Assembly: GCF_900489465.1 (NCBI RefSeq) | Contig: NZ_UEFQ01000026.1 | Coordinates: 124,001 to 188,000, forward strand | DNA length: 64,000 nt | DNA from: Aequorivita sp. CIP111184 | GTDB lineage: Bacteria > Bacteroidota > Bacteroidia > Flavobacteriales > Flavobacteriaceae | Direction of reading: 5' to 3' | The notes under the pieces: model-generated | Seen by the model: only the letters and a program-made list of their open reading frames with translations | What the model was told of the DNA's origin: nothing | Database searches by the model: none | Shown: piece after piece, positions 35,467-44,989 of the stretch | Position numbering within the stretch: position 1 is the first letter of the stretch | Layout of the letters: each line of letters opens with the position of its first letter | Program-made: the position numbers and the translations under genes

Positions 35467-36690
35467 ATGAAAAGTTTATTTCTCACAGGAAGTTTAGTTG
35501 CAACATTATTCTTTGTATCATGTTCATCTGATGACGACCAAGCTATAGTCCAAAATACTGTTGAAGCTCCAGTTACATATAAATTTATTCGTGGCAGTGA
35601 GTCCACAGTAAGTTTTGACGGTCAAACTACCAGAATTTTAATGGCAGCTGAAACAGCTAGTGCCTTCACCGATTTTGATACTACCACCCAGGTATCTCTT
35701 TTGGCTATGTTCAATCATCAAGCTGGAGATAACGACTTTTCAGATGTTTCTTTGAACGCTTCAGATAAAAATCTTCGAAGCAAAACTGCTGTTTCCTACG
35801 ATTATTTTGGGACAAATGCTACCGAGAGCGCACAGATAAAGGCCACTTTTGATGGTTATATTTCTTCTCAGACAAATGAAGTGTTTCCAAATAGAATGAT
35901 GGTAGCATCTCCTGGAGTTGCCGGTCAAATTGCAGACGGCAGCAGGACCCGTTACATTAGTGGAAAAGGTTTGGAGTATAGCCAAGCATTCGCAAAAAGT
36001 CTTCTAGGGGCATTGATAGCAGATCAAATGTTGAACAATTATTTAAGTGCAACTGTGCTTGATGAAGGTGATAACCGCCAAAACAACGACAACGGAATTA
36101 CCGAAGAAAACAAACCATATACTACAATGGAGCATAAATGGGATGAAGCTTACGGTTACCTTTATGGTACCTCGGCTAATCCTGAAAACCCAAACCTGAC
36201 TATTGGCGAAGATGATAAATTCTTAAATGAATATGTAGGTGCAGTAAATGGAAATGCAGATTTTGCAACTATTGCTGCAGAAATTTGGAACGCCTTTAAA
36301 ATGGGTCGTGCAGCTATCGTTGCTAAAAACTATGAAGTTCGCGATGAACAAGCCTCAATTATCCGTGAAAAAGTTTCAACAGTAATAGCCGCCCGGGGAA
36401 TTTTCTATCTTCAAATAGGAAAAAACCAAATTGTTGATGGAAACCGTGAAGGAGCATTCCACGCTCTGTCCGAAGCATACGGATTTGTTTATAGTCTTCG
36501 TTTCACAAGAAACTCTGAAAGTGCTACGCCGCTTTTTACAAGAGCTGAAGTTGACACACTTTTGAATATGCTGATGAATTCTTCAGACAATGGATATTGG
36601 GAAATTACCACTGAAACTTTAGACGCTGTTTCTGAAGCTATGGCAGCAAAGTTCAACTTTACCGTGGCTCAGGCTGCGAGCAACGATTAA
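35467..36690 (+). CDS. DUF4856 lipoprotein
   Basis: A 407-residue lipoprotein (signal LVATLFFVSC, then SSDDDQA). The mature part (YKFIRGSESTVSFDGQTTRILMAAE, YISGKGLEYSQAFAKSLLGALIADQMLNNYL, EHKWDEAYGYLYG) matches DUF4856, an imelysin-like helical family of Bacteroidota. It is the first gene of an operon with an imelysin, an HTTM protein and a TonB receptor, behind a promoter flanked by two operators. A role in iron or haem binding at the cell surface is inferred from the company it keeps. Confidence 0.88.
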   Translation: MKSLFLTGSLVATLFFVSCSSDDDQAIVQNTVEAPVTYKFIRGSESTVSFDGQTTRILMAAETASAFTDFDTTTQVSLLAMFNHQAGDNDFSDVSLNASDKNLRSKTAVSYDYFGTNATESAQIKATFDGYISSQTNEVFPNRMMVASPGVAGQIADGSRTRYISGKGLEYSQAFAKSLLGALIADQMLNNYLSATVLDEGDNRQNNDNGITEENKPYTTMEHKWDEAYGYLYGTSANPENPNLTIGEDDKFLNEYVGAVNGNADFATIAAEIWNAFKMGRAAIVAKNYEVRDEQASIIREKVSTVIAARGIFYLQIGKNQIVDGNREGAFHALSEAYGFVYSLRFTRNSESATPLFTRAEVDTLLNMLMNSSDNGYWEITTETLDAVSEAMAAKFNFTVAQAASND

Positions 36691-36769
36691 ATATTTAAAG
36701 TTAGCACCGATCGGTTGGCACATATTTTAGCCGGTTGATTTTCAAGTTTAAAAATCTAAACATATACAA

Positions 36770-37891
36770 ATGAAATATTTAAAATTAGGAAGTTTCTTTT
36801 TTGTAATCGCGCTTTTGGCTGCAGCTTGCTCCAGTGATAGCGATAATGCTACTGAAACTGGTGATAGTTTTGACCGCAGCGCTATGCTTGTAAATTGGGC
36901 GGACAATATTATAATTCCAGCCTACAGTAGTTTTAATTCCAAAGCTTCGCAGTTAAAAATAAAGACTACGGAATTTACGACAACCCCAACAGTTGAAAAC
37001 TTGCAAACACTAAAGGTTGCTTGGAAAGATGCTTATGTTTCGTTTCAAAATGTTTCCATGTTTGAAATTGGAAAGGCTGAAGAAGTTCGTTTTAGAAACC
37101 GTTTAAATGTATATCCAACTGATGTTGCACAAATAGAAAATTTCATTGCTGGCGGTATCTTCGATTTTGCATTGCCGTCTACTATCGATAAACAAGGCTT
37201 TCCAGCTCTAGATTATATGTTGAATGGTTTAGCGGAAACAGATGCTGAAATTATAACCTTTTACACTTCAAATAATAATGCGGAAGGTTATAAAAATTAT
37301 CTTCAAGCCTTATCTGAAACTATCTCATCTTTAAGCAATGAAGTGTTCACAAGCTGGACGGGCGGCTACCGAGACGTTTTTGTAGCTAACACAAGTTCCT
37401 CCGCTTCTGGTGCTGTTGATAAACTTACTAACGATTATATTTTTTACTTTGAAAAAGTCCTTCGCGCTGGAAAAGTAGGAATTCCCGCAGGTGTTTTTTC
37501 AAACGAAACGCTGCCGCAAAATGTAGAGGCGTTCTATAAAAAAGACATTTCAAAAGAACTTTTATTGAAAGCTATTGATGCTAGCCGTGATTTTTTCAAT
37601 GGGAAAAGTTTTGATGGCAATTCAAGTGGACAAGGTTTTAAAACATACCTTGATTATTTGAATACCATTAAAAATGGAGCAAACCTTAGCTCGTTGATTA
37701 ATGATCAATTTACTGTTGCCAAAAATAAAACAAACGAGTTGAACGTGAATTTTGTACAACAGGTTGAAACCGATAATTCAAAAATGCTAGCCACTTATGA
37801 TGAATTGCAGCGCATCGTTATACTGCTGAAAGTGGACATGATTCAGGCTTTGGACGTAAGCATTGACTACGTAGACGCTGATGGGGACTAA
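36770..37891 (+). CDS. Imelysin family lipoprotein
   Basis: A 373-residue lipoprotein (signal FFVIALLAAAC). The imelysin fold is indicated by ADNIIIPAYSSFNSKASQLK, LQTLKVAWKDAYVSFQNVSMFEIGKAEEVRFRNRLNVYPTD and KQGFPALDYML. The GxHxxE motif thought to bind iron in classical imelysins reads GFPALD here. The family (IrpA, ICMP) includes iron-regulated surface proteins. It is the second gene of the operon and overlaps the HTTM start by one base. Confidence 0.9.
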   Translation: MKYLKLGSFFFVIALLAAACSSDSDNATETGDSFDRSAMLVNWADNIIIPAYSSFNSKASQLKIKTTEFTTTPTVENLQTLKVAWKDAYVSFQNVSMFEIGKAEEVRFRNRLNVYPTDVAQIENFIAGGIFDFALPSTIDKQGFPALDYMLNGLAETDAEIITFYTSNNNAEGYKNYLQALSETISSLSNEVFTSWTGGYRDVFVANTSSSASGAVDKLTNDYIFYFEKVLRAGKVGIPAGVFSNETLPQNVEAFYKKDISKELLLKAIDASRDFFNGKSFDGNSSGQGFKTYLDYLNTIKNGANLSSLINDQFTVAKNKTNELNVNFVQQVETDNSKMLATYDELQRIVILLKVDMIQALDVSIDYVDADGD

Positions 37892-39255
37892 TGTTTAAAA
37901 AAGTTCAAAAATATTTTCAGGAAGAAACTCAAGCCGCACCTCTCGCTGTTTTTCGTGTTCTTTTTGGTATTATGATGTTTTTGAGTATCATTCGATTTTG
38001 GGCAAATGGCTGGATTGAAAAACTGTATGTAAATCCGAAATTTTTCTTCAGTTATTACGGTTTTGAATGGGTAAAGCCTATTGACAATTATACCTATATT
38101 ATTTTTATAATCTGCGGACTTGCTTCATTATTTGTGGCTTTGGGCTACAAATACCGAATAGCAATTATCGTTTTCTTTTTGAGCTTTACCTACATTGAGT
38201 TGATGGATAAAACCACTTATCTCAACCATTATTATTTTATAAGCTGTGTGAGTTTTTTGATGATTTTTTTACCTGCGAATGCCTACTTTTCTGTGGACGC
38301 TTTTAAAAACCAGTTCAGAGCATTCCAAATGGTCCCAAAATGGACTATTGACAGCATTAAGTTGATGTTGGGAATAGTCTATTTTTATGCAGGTTTGGCA
38401 AAACTAAACAGCGATTGGCTCTTTAAAGCAATGCCCTTAAAAATATGGCTTCCTTCAAAATATGATCTTCCTTTTTTGGGAGATTTAATGCAACAGCAAT
38501 GGCTACATTTTGTATTCAGTTGGAGCGGTGTGGTTTATGATTTGGCAATTCCTTTTTTACTGCTGTATAAGCCTACGCGTTGGTTCGCTTTTGCTTTGGT
38601 AGTCGTCTTTCATGTTATGACGCGGGTCTTATTTCCTATTGGTATGTTTCCATTTATAATGATTGTAAGCACACTTATTTTTTTTGATACAGGCTTTCAC
38701 CAAAGGATTATTCGTTTCATTACGAAAATATTGCGAATAGATTATTCGAAAATGGTCGCTATGGCGCAAACAAGAAAATATCGTTTTAAACGAAACATAG
38801 CTTTGCATATTTTGACCGTCTTTTTTGTAATCCAATTATTATTTCCGTGGCGCTATTTGGTGTATCCCAATGAACTTTTCTGGACAGAGGAAGGGTACCG
38901 TTTTTCCTGGCGCGTTATGTTGATGGAAAAGGCGGGCTATGCCCAATTTAAAATAAAAAACACAGAAACCGGAGAGCAATTTTTGGTGAACAATACCGAT
39001 TTTTTGACACCTTTTCAAGAAAAGCAGATGAGCACACAGCCAGATTTTATATTGCAGTACGCGCATTACTTGGGAAATCATTTCGCCTCGCAAGGCCATA
39101 AAAATGTTGCCGTGTATGCAGAAAGCTATGTAGCATTGAACGGAAGGTTGAGCCAGCCATACATAAATCCAAAGGTGGATTTGATGAAGCAGAAAGAATC
39201 CTTCTGTCGCAAAGATTGGGTTCTGCCATTTAACGATACAATCAAAGGACTTTAA
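37891..39255 (+). CDS. HTTM-domain membrane protein (gamma-carboxylase-like)
   Basis: A 454-residue protein with roughly eight transmembrane helices in the first 320 residues: LAVFRVLFGIMMFLSIIRF, YYFISCVSFLMIFLPANAYFSVD, MLGIVYFYAGLAKLNSDWLF. The soluble C-terminus contains FSWRVMLMEKAGYAQFKIKNTETGEQF. This is the vitamin-K-dependent gamma-carboxylase homology (HTTM) family. In Bacteroidota it commonly accompanies imelysins and TonB receptors. Its reaction there is unknown; a redox or modification step on the surface proteins of the operon is possible. Confidence 0.9.
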   Translation: MFKKVQKYFQEETQAAPLAVFRVLFGIMMFLSIIRFWANGWIEKLYVNPKFFFSYYGFEWVKPIDNYTYIIFIICGLASLFVALGYKYRIAIIVFFLSFTYIELMDKTTYLNHYYFISCVSFLMIFLPANAYFSVDAFKNQFRAFQMVPKWTIDSIKLMLGIVYFYAGLAKLNSDWLFKAMPLKIWLPSKYDLPFLGDLMQQQWLHFVFSWSGVVYDLAIPFLLLYKPTRWFAFALVVVFHVMTRVLFPIGMFPFIMIVSTLIFFDTGFHQRIIRFITKILRIDYSKMVAMAQTRKYRFKRNIALHILTVFFVIQLLFPWRYLVYPNELFWTEEGYRFSWRVMLMEKAGYAQFKIKNTETGEQFLVNNTDFLTPFQEKQMSTQPDFILQYAHYLGNHFASQGHKNVAVYAESYVALNGRLSQPYINPKVDLMKQKESFCRKDWVLPFNDTIKGL

Positions 39256-39264
39256 AATTATACG

Positions 39265-41697
39265 ATGTTGAAAAACACACTATTTATACTATTTTTATGT
39301 GCAAATATTTCTGCCTTTGCACAATTTACAATTACTGGAAAGGTGATTTCTAATGAAACAAACTTGCCAATTGAATACGCTGAAGTATATATTCTCGACC
39401 TCGGAAAATCGAAAATTACCGATGCAAGTGGGAACTTTGAATTTACTGAAATTCCTTCAGGAACTTATGAATTTGCAGCTTTTAATTTGGAATATGAAGT
39501 TTTGAAAAAGCAAATTACTATTTCTGAAAATACAACAATTCCATTTCAACTAAAATTATTGGGCGAGCAGCTTTCCGAAGTATTTATCACAAAACAAAAG
39601 GAAGAGATTTTCGCATTAAGAAATCTAAAACAAGTAGAAGGCACAGCCATTTACGCAGGAAAAAAGAGCGAAGTAGTGGTTATGGAAAACCTCATTTTAA
39701 ACACAGCCACCAACAATGCACGGCAGATTTATGCACAGGTTGTGGGTTTGAATATTTATGAAAACAACGACGGCGGTTTACAATTAAACATTGGCGGTCG
39801 TGGTCTTAATCCGAACAGGACTGCAAATTTCAACACGCGCCAAAACGGATACGATATTTCGGCAGATGTTTTGGGCTATCCTGAAAGTTATTACACGCCA
39901 CCAGCAGATGCTATCAGTGAGATAGAAGTAGTTCGAGGCGCGGCTTCACTACAATACGGAACGCAATTTGGGGGCTTGATAAACTTCAAATTGCATAAAC
40001 CTAATCCAAAGAAAGAGATTGAATGGGTTTCGCGTCAATCTTTGGGATCTTATAATCTTTTCAACAGTTTCAACAGTCTCAGTGGCACCTTGGGAAAGTT
40101 TGGGTATTATGCATATTACAATTTCAAAACAGGAGGTGATTTTCGGCCAAATTCTGAATTTGATTCACAAAACGCCTATGCCCACATAGATTATAAATTT
40201 TCAGAAAAAACCAAACTTGCTTTTGAAATGAGCTATCTGCATTACCTTGCCCAGCAACCCGGAGGGTTAACGGATAGACAGTTTGAGGAAGACCCAACGT
40301 TTAGCAACCGAACACGAAATTGGTTTAAGGTAGATTGGAAACTCTATTCACTTCGACTGGATCATAAATTTTCTAACAAAACCGATTTCAGCTTAAACTT
40401 TTTTGCATTGGATGCATATAGAAAATCTGTTGGTTTTCGAGAAAACCGTGTTTCACAGCAGGATGACATAGATTCTCCTCGTGAGTTGATTTCTGGGAAT
40501 TTCAACAATTGGGGTGCAGAAGCCCGTATTTTGACACAATACAACCTATTCCGAAATGAAAACGTTATACTTTTTGGAGGGAAATATTATCAATCCAACA
40601 ACGCTGAGCGCCAAGGTGCAGGAACAAACGGTAGTGATGCTGATTTTGATTTCGCTTCCGAAGAATACCCTAATTATCCGCGTCAAAGCGATTTTGAATT
40701 TCCAAACTTAAACTTTGCAGCTTTTGGAGAGAATATTTTCAATATTTCATCTAAGTTTTCCATTACTCCTGGGTTTCGTTTTGAATATATAAAAACACAA
40801 AGTGAAGGTGAATTTAAAAAGATAAACTTTGATATAGCCGGCAATCCTATTTTGAACGAAGATATTACTGACAATCGTGAATTTGAGCGTTCTTTTATTT
40901 TGTTAGGTGTTGGCTTGAGTTACAAACCTAAAAAGTTTATAGAATTCTACGGAAATATGAGCCAGAATTACCGTTCGGTTACTTTCAATGACATTCGTGT
41001 AACCAATCCGTCGTTGGTGGTTGACCCAAACATAACCGATGAAGAAGGTTATACTTTTGATTTGGGTGCTCGGGGAAGATTTGGAAAGTATCTTTCTTAT
41101 GATATTGGTGGCTTCTTTTTAAGTTATCAGGATAGGTTGGGGGTTATTGTTCGAGAGGTTAGTGATATTCAAGAGGAACGCTTCCGCGGAAATATTGGCG
41201 ACGCTATTACATACGGTTTGGAAAGTTTTGTGGATTGGAACATACTGGAAAGCTTTTCAGAAAACAGAAATTTGAGATTGAATTATTTCGTAAATCTTGC
41301 CGTGACAGGTAGCGAGTACACTTCTTCCGAAGAGAACAATGTAAAAGGGAACAAGGTGGAGTTTATTCCTGCTATTAACTTGAAAACGGGTCTTGGCTTT
41401 GGATATAAAAACTTCTTGGGAAGTCTGCAATATACATATTTGAGCAAGCAATTTACGGATGCTACAAATAGCGAACGCGATTTTGAAAGTCAAAGTGGTA
41501 TTGTGGGCGAAATACCTACCTATGATATTTTGGATCTGTCGTTATCATACAGTTTTGGCCGTTTCAAGTTCGAAAGTGGAATCAATAATGTTTTAGGCAA
41601 CAGCTATTTTACCCGCCGAGCTACAGGTTATCCTGGTCCGGGAATTCTTCCGAGCCAACCTCGGACGTGGTATACGACGCTGCAGGTAAGGCTTTAA
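39265..41697 (+). CDS. TonB-dependent outer-membrane receptor (FecA-like)
   Basis: An 810-residue outer-membrane transporter. It has a signal peptide (FILFLCANISAFAQ), a carboxypeptidase-regulatory-like domain (about residues 22-95), a plug (about 110-245: LKQVEGTAIYAGKKSEVVVMENL..., QIYAQVVGLNIYENNDGGLQLNIGGRGLNPNRTANFNTRQNGYDIS, EIEVVRGAASLQYGTQFGGLINF), then a beta-barrel ending in TWYTTLQVRL with the usual terminal aromatic/Arg-Leu pattern. Plug and barrel resemble FecA-type iron-chelate receptors. It is the last gene of the putative iron operon. The ligand is probably a ferric complex. Confidence 0.92.
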   Translation: MLKNTLFILFLCANISAFAQFTITGKVISNETNLPIEYAEVYILDLGKSKITDASGNFEFTEIPSGTYEFAAFNLEYEVLKKQITISENTTIPFQLKLLGEQLSEVFITKQKEEIFALRNLKQVEGTAIYAGKKSEVVVMENLILNTATNNARQIYAQVVGLNIYENNDGGLQLNIGGRGLNPNRTANFNTRQNGYDISADVLGYPESYYTPPADAISEIEVVRGAASLQYGTQFGGLINFKLHKPNPKKEIEWVSRQSLGSYNLFNSFNSLSGTLGKFGYYAYYNFKTGGDFRPNSEFDSQNAYAHIDYKFSEKTKLAFEMSYLHYLAQQPGGLTDRQFEEDPTFSNRTRNWFKVDWKLYSLRLDHKFSNKTDFSLNFFALDAYRKSVGFRENRVSQQDDIDSPRELISGNFNNWGAEARILTQYNLFRNENVILFGGKYYQSNNAERQGAGTNGSDADFDFASEEYPNYPRQSDFEFPNLNFAAFGENIFNISSKFSITPGFRFEYIKTQSEGEFKKINFDIAGNPILNEDITDNREFERSFILLGVGLSYKPKKFIEFYGNMSQNYRSVTFNDIRVTNPSLVVDPNITDEEGYTFDLGARGRFGKYLSYDIGGFFLSYQDRLGVIVREVSDIQEERFRGNIGDAITYGLESFVDWNILESFSENRNLRLNYFVNLAVTGSEYTSSEENNVKGNKVEFIPAINLKTGLGFGYKNFLGSLQYTYLSKQFTDATNSERDFESQSGIVGEIPTYDILDLSLSYSFGRFKFESGINNVLGNSYFTRRATGYPGPGILPSQPRTWYTTLQVRL

Positions 41698-41739
41698 AGA
41701 ATTCATAATTCACAATTCATAAATCTGAATTAATTAACG

Positions 41740-41747
41740 TACATTTG
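41740..41747 (+). promoter_or_regulatory. -7 promoter box for guaB
   Basis: TACATTTG matches TAnnTTTG, 54 bases before the guaB ATG. Confidence 0.5.
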
Positions 41748-41801
41748 CACGCAATTAATCCATAATCACTTTCGCAACCTTCGGAAGTTAATTTAATTGC
41801 A

Positions 41802-43274
41802 ATGACCGCACACGATAACAAAATTCTAGGAGAAGGACTTACTTATGACGATGTACTTTTAGTACCCGCATATTCTGAAGTTTTACCACGCGAAGTTTCC
41901 ATCGCCACCAAGTTTTCACGAAATATTACACTGAACGTTCCTATTGTTTCCGCAGCAATGGATACTGTTACCGAAAGTGCCATGGCTATTGCTATTGCAC
42001 GGGAAGGTGGAATTGGGGTGCTTCATAAAAATATGAGCATTGAAGACCAGGCTGCTGAAGTTCGCAAAGTTAAACGTGCAGAAAGCGGAATGATCATCGA
42101 TCCGGTAACTTTAAAAAAATCAAATACAGTAGGCGATGCCCAAAAAACAATGCGCGAATACAGTATTGGTGGAATACCTATTATTAATGATGCAGGAAAA
42201 TTAATAGGGATTGTTACCAACCGTGACCTTCGTTTTGAAAAAGATTTAAAACGTCCGCTTAGTGAAGTGATGACTACGGAAAACTTGGTTACCGTTGCTC
42301 AAGGTACCTCATTAAAAGAAGCGGAGATAATTCTTCAAAAGAACAAAATTGAAAAACTACCAGTAGTAAGTGATGATGGAAAACTTTTGGGACTAATTAC
42401 TTTTAGAGATATTACAAAACTTACACAGAAACCTATTGCAAACAAGGATCAGTATGGCAGACTTCGTGTTGCGGCAGCACTTGGCGTAACCGCTGATGCT
42501 GTGGAAAGAGCCGAAGCTTTGGTAAACGCACAGATTGATGCAGTGATAATTGACACTGCTCATGGCCACACTAAAGGTGTTGTTGAAGTTTTGAAAAAAG
42601 TAAAACAAAGATTTCCAGAACTTGATGTTGTAGTTGGAAACATTGCAACAGCTGATGCCGCCAAATATTTGGTAGAAGCTGGTGCTGATGCTGTGAAAGT
42701 GGGGATTGGACCAGGTTCCATTTGCACTACCCGTGTAGTTGCGGGTGTAGGTTTTCCACAGTTTTCTGCTGTTTTGGAAGTTGCCGCAGCTTTAAAAGGC
42801 AGTGGAGTTCCCGTGATTGCTGATGGGGGAATTCGTTATACAGGCGATATTCCAAAGGCTATTGCTGCTGGAGCTGATTGTGTGATGCTTGGCTCATTGT
42901 TGGCAGGAACAAAAGAGTCTCCAGGAGAAACTATTATTTACGAAGGAAGAAAATTTAAATCATATCGCGGAATGGGTTCTGTGGAAGCAATGAAACAAGG
43001 TTCCAAAGACCGCTATTTCCAAGATGTTGAAGATGATATAAAAAAATTGGTTCCCGAAGGAATTGTAGGCCGTGTACCCTATAAAGGTGAATTAGTGGAA
43101 AGCATGACGCAGTTTATTGGTGGATTGAGAGCTGGAATGGGCTATTGCGGAGCTAAGGATATTGAGACATTGAAAGAAAACGGCAAGTTTGTAAAAATTA
43201 CTTTTTCAGGAATTGCAGAAAGTCATCCGCATGACGTAACCATTACAAAAGAGGCGCCGAATTATAGTAGATAA
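41802..43274 (+). CDS. guaB: IMP dehydrogenase
   Basis: A 490-residue enzyme that oxidises IMP to XMP with NAD, the committed step to GMP. The N-terminal [20 protein letters not shown] is followed by the TIM barrel interrupted by two CBS domains (about residues 95-210). The catalytic loop is [22 protein letters not shown] with the active Cys, and the flap carries [22 protein letters not shown]. Length fits the standard bacterial form. It has its own promoter and a hairpin terminator. Confidence 0.96.
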   Translation: MTAHDNKILGEGLTYDDVLLVPAYSEVLPREVSIATKFSRNITLNVPIVSAAMDTVTESAMAIAIAREGGIGVLHKNMSIEDQAAEVRKVKRAESGMIIDPVTLKKSNTVGDAQKTMREYSIGGIPIINDAGKLIGIVTNRDLRFEKDLKRPLSEVMTTENLVTVAQGTSLKEAEIILQKNKIEKLPVVSDDGKLLGLITFRDITKLTQKPIANKDQYGRLRVAAALGVTADAVERAEALVNAQIDAVIIDTAHGHTKGVVEVLKKVKQRFPELDVVVGNIATADAAKYLVEAGADAVKVGIGPGSICTTRVVAGVGFPQFSAVLEVAAALKGSGVPVIADGGIRYTGDIPKAIAAGADCVMLGSLLAGTKESPGETIIYEGRKFKSYRGMGSVEAMKQGSKDRYFQDVEDDIKKLVPEGIVGRVPYKGELVESMTQFIGGLRAGMGYCGAKDIETLKENGKFVKITFSGIAESHPHDVTITKEAPNYSR

Positions 43275-43301
43275 AAAATTAAAGCATACCAATATTTTAT
43301 T

Positions 43302-43333
43302 AGAAGCACTGGGTTTATCTGGTGCTTTTTCTA
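43302..43333 (+). terminator. Probable terminator after guaB
   Basis: AAGCAC...GTGCTT stem followed by TTTCTATTT; the loop is long. Confidence 0.6.
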
Positions 43334-43357
43334 TTTGGAATGGAATACAGATTTTGT

Positions 43358-43771
43358 TTAAAGAGTAACAAGTAAGGCTTTAAAATAATTTAGTATTATT
43401 TCCAGCTGATCACTGTTTTTTTTCTTGAGTTCTGCTGTATATGCAATTTGACTTTTGTAACCAATAATCTTTGAATTTGGAAAATAAAGTAAGGCTCGCG
43501 TATATTGGTTGGAAAGTAATTTTTCACTTAGCGCTGTTTTATTTCCACGTAAACTGTATTGTGGCGTACGGAAAATAATACTAGCGAAGGATGATTTTCT
43601 AATTTTGAAAGAAGATGGTCTGTCAATTAAATGTTGATATGGTTTTATTTTTATATGGATTCGCCGCTCCCAAGTATAGGTAACTTCATAATCTCGAGCT
43701 TGAATATTAATTTTTTCAGATATAATGCCTGAAGGGTTTTGGAGAATTTCCTCAAGCATGTTTTCAGTCAT
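43358..43771 (-). CDS. Hypothetical protein, diverged paralogue of the upstream gene
   Basis: I do not recognise this 137-residue protein. It has no signal peptide or membrane segment. Its second half (SFASIIF...YSLRGNKTALSEKL...LEIILNYFKALL) can be lined up by eye with the C-terminal half of the gene just upstream (SFWEIIF...YIFKGNKKLIDKL...FIAILKALEE), so the two appear to be old duplicates. It overlaps that gene by 8 bases. No function is suggested. Confidence 0.7.
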   Translation of the reverse strand: MTENMLEEILQNPSGIISEKINIQARDYEVTYTWERRIHIKIKPYQHLIDRPSSFKIRKSSFASIIFRTPQYSLRGNKTALSEKLLSNQYTRALLYFPNSKIIGYKSQIAYTAELKKKNSDQLEIILNYFKALLVTL

Positions 43772-44294
43772 TATGTGAATTTATTTTTTCTTCAAGAGCT
43801 TTTAGAATTGCTATAAAGTATTCAAATTCTGTTTCAGTTTCAATTCCTCTTGCGGGTGTAAGAATGATTTTTGAAGTATTTTCTTTAGGAATACGAATAT
43901 AAACTCTTTGTTTTTTGAGTTCACTGACAATAGAACCTGCCGTGCTTAATTTGTCAATTAATTTCTTATTACCTTTAAAAATATAGGAACCTTTTATTAA
44001 TATCTGGTTTGAGGGAAAAACATTTTGAAATATTATTTCCCAAAAAGAAACTGGGTATATTTCTAAAGTATTTTTGTTCTTATTTTGTAAATGAAGTGTT
44101 ATTCTAAAAGGTTCCGCTGTTGGAATTGCGCCACCAACTTCATTAAGATTAACTGAAATTTTGGATTCGCCTATCATAAAGTATGCACTTTTTGGCTGAT
44201 AAATCAATTTTCCAATTGGCGAAAAGGCTTCTTTTATGCTTTCTTCTGTATAAGTGCCATTATTTTTTTCTGCAAAATTTTTAAGAAGACTCAT
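43764..44294 (-). CDS. Hypothetical protein (pair with the downstream paralogue)
   Basis: I start at MSLLKNFAEKNNGTYTEESIKEAF (44294); an ATG three codons upstream is also possible. The 176-residue soluble protein begins with a short amphipathic helix and continues as an alternating strand pattern (IGESKISVNLNEVGG, PFRITLHLQNKNKNTLEIYP), ending in a helix with EFEYFIAILKALEEKI. No family is recognised. It forms a two-gene unit with its overlapping, diverged copy. Composition is in line with the neighbours. Confidence 0.7.
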   Translation of the reverse strand: MSLLKNFAEKNNGTYTEESIKEAFSPIGKLIYQPKSAYFMIGESKISVNLNEVGGAIPTAEPFRITLHLQNKNKNTLEIYPVSFWEIIFQNVFPSNQILIKGSYIFKGNKKLIDKLSTAGSIVSELKKQRVYIRIPKENTSKIILTPARGIETETEFEYFIAILKALEEKINSHND

Positions 44295-44350
44295 TAAAAT
44301 CAATTCTGAAGGTATTCAAATATAACTATTTTCATAAAGCATAAATAAAA

Positions 44351-44376
44351 AACGTGAAGCTTAAAGACTTCACGTT
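44351..44376 (-). terminator. Rho-independent terminator after the OmpH/Skp gene
   Basis: A perfect 9-pair stem (AACGTGAAG/CTTCACGTT) with an 8-base loop; on the minus strand a T-rich run follows. Confidence 0.85.
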
Positions 44377-44404
44377 ATAGTTTTATAAATTAAAAAAAGG
44401 TAGG

Positions 44405-44920
44405 CTATTTCCCTTCTTCTTCTACAGTAATAGTAATGCCTAACTCTTTTAGAATTGGCGTTGTAAGATCATAATTTGGATCTAAATAAACCAAATCTGT
44501 GTTTGTTTGCATCACTTGAGTGTAGTTTTGAGCTTTCGCCACTTTATCCAATGCTTCGCCTATTTTTTTATAAAGAGGCTGTAGGTATTCTTTTTGTTTG
44601 ATATCCATTAGCTTAGCGCCGTTTTGCTGAAATTTTTGGATATCTGCATCTAGACTTAAGAGAGCAGTCTGTTTCTCTTTTTTCTGTGCGGGAGTAAAGG
44701 AGGCCTCGCCACTTTTGTATTCTTCTGCGATTTTCTTGTATTCGTCTATTTTTTTGTTGAGATCTGCATCCAATTGTTGTCCGTAGGATTGTAATTGTGT
44801 TTGTACAGTAATCATTTCGGGCATTTTGGAAAGAATGTACTCTACGTCAACAGCTCCTACTTTACTTTGTGCGAAAGCGGTAATTCCAATAAAAAATATG
44901 GCAACTTTTAAAAATTTCAT
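44405..44920 (-). CDS. OmpH/Skp family periplasmic chaperone
   Basis: A 171-residue protein with a signal peptide (FLKVAIFFIGITAFAQ) and the OmpH pattern: VGAVDVEYILSKMPEMITVQTQLQSYGQQLDADLNKKIDEYKKIAEEYKSG, a coiled-coil (about residues 40-115), and then VYLDPNYDLTTPILKELGI. Skp-type proteins hold unfolded outer-membrane proteins in the periplasm. It is monocistronic with its own terminator. A SurA operon lies 1 kb away on the other strand. Confidence 0.9.
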   Translation of the reverse strand: MKFLKVAIFFIGITAFAQSKVGAVDVEYILSKMPEMITVQTQLQSYGQQLDADLNKKIDEYKKIAEEYKSGEASFTPAQKKEKQTALLSLDADIQKFQQNGAKLMDIKQKEYLQPLYKKIGEALDKVAKAQNYTQVMQTNTDLVYLDPNYDLTTPILKELGITITVEEEGK

Positions 44921-44989
44921 TGTGTTTGTATTTAAAGTATTTACAGCGCAATATTACTATAAATATTGCAAATAAGCATAAGGTAAGTT

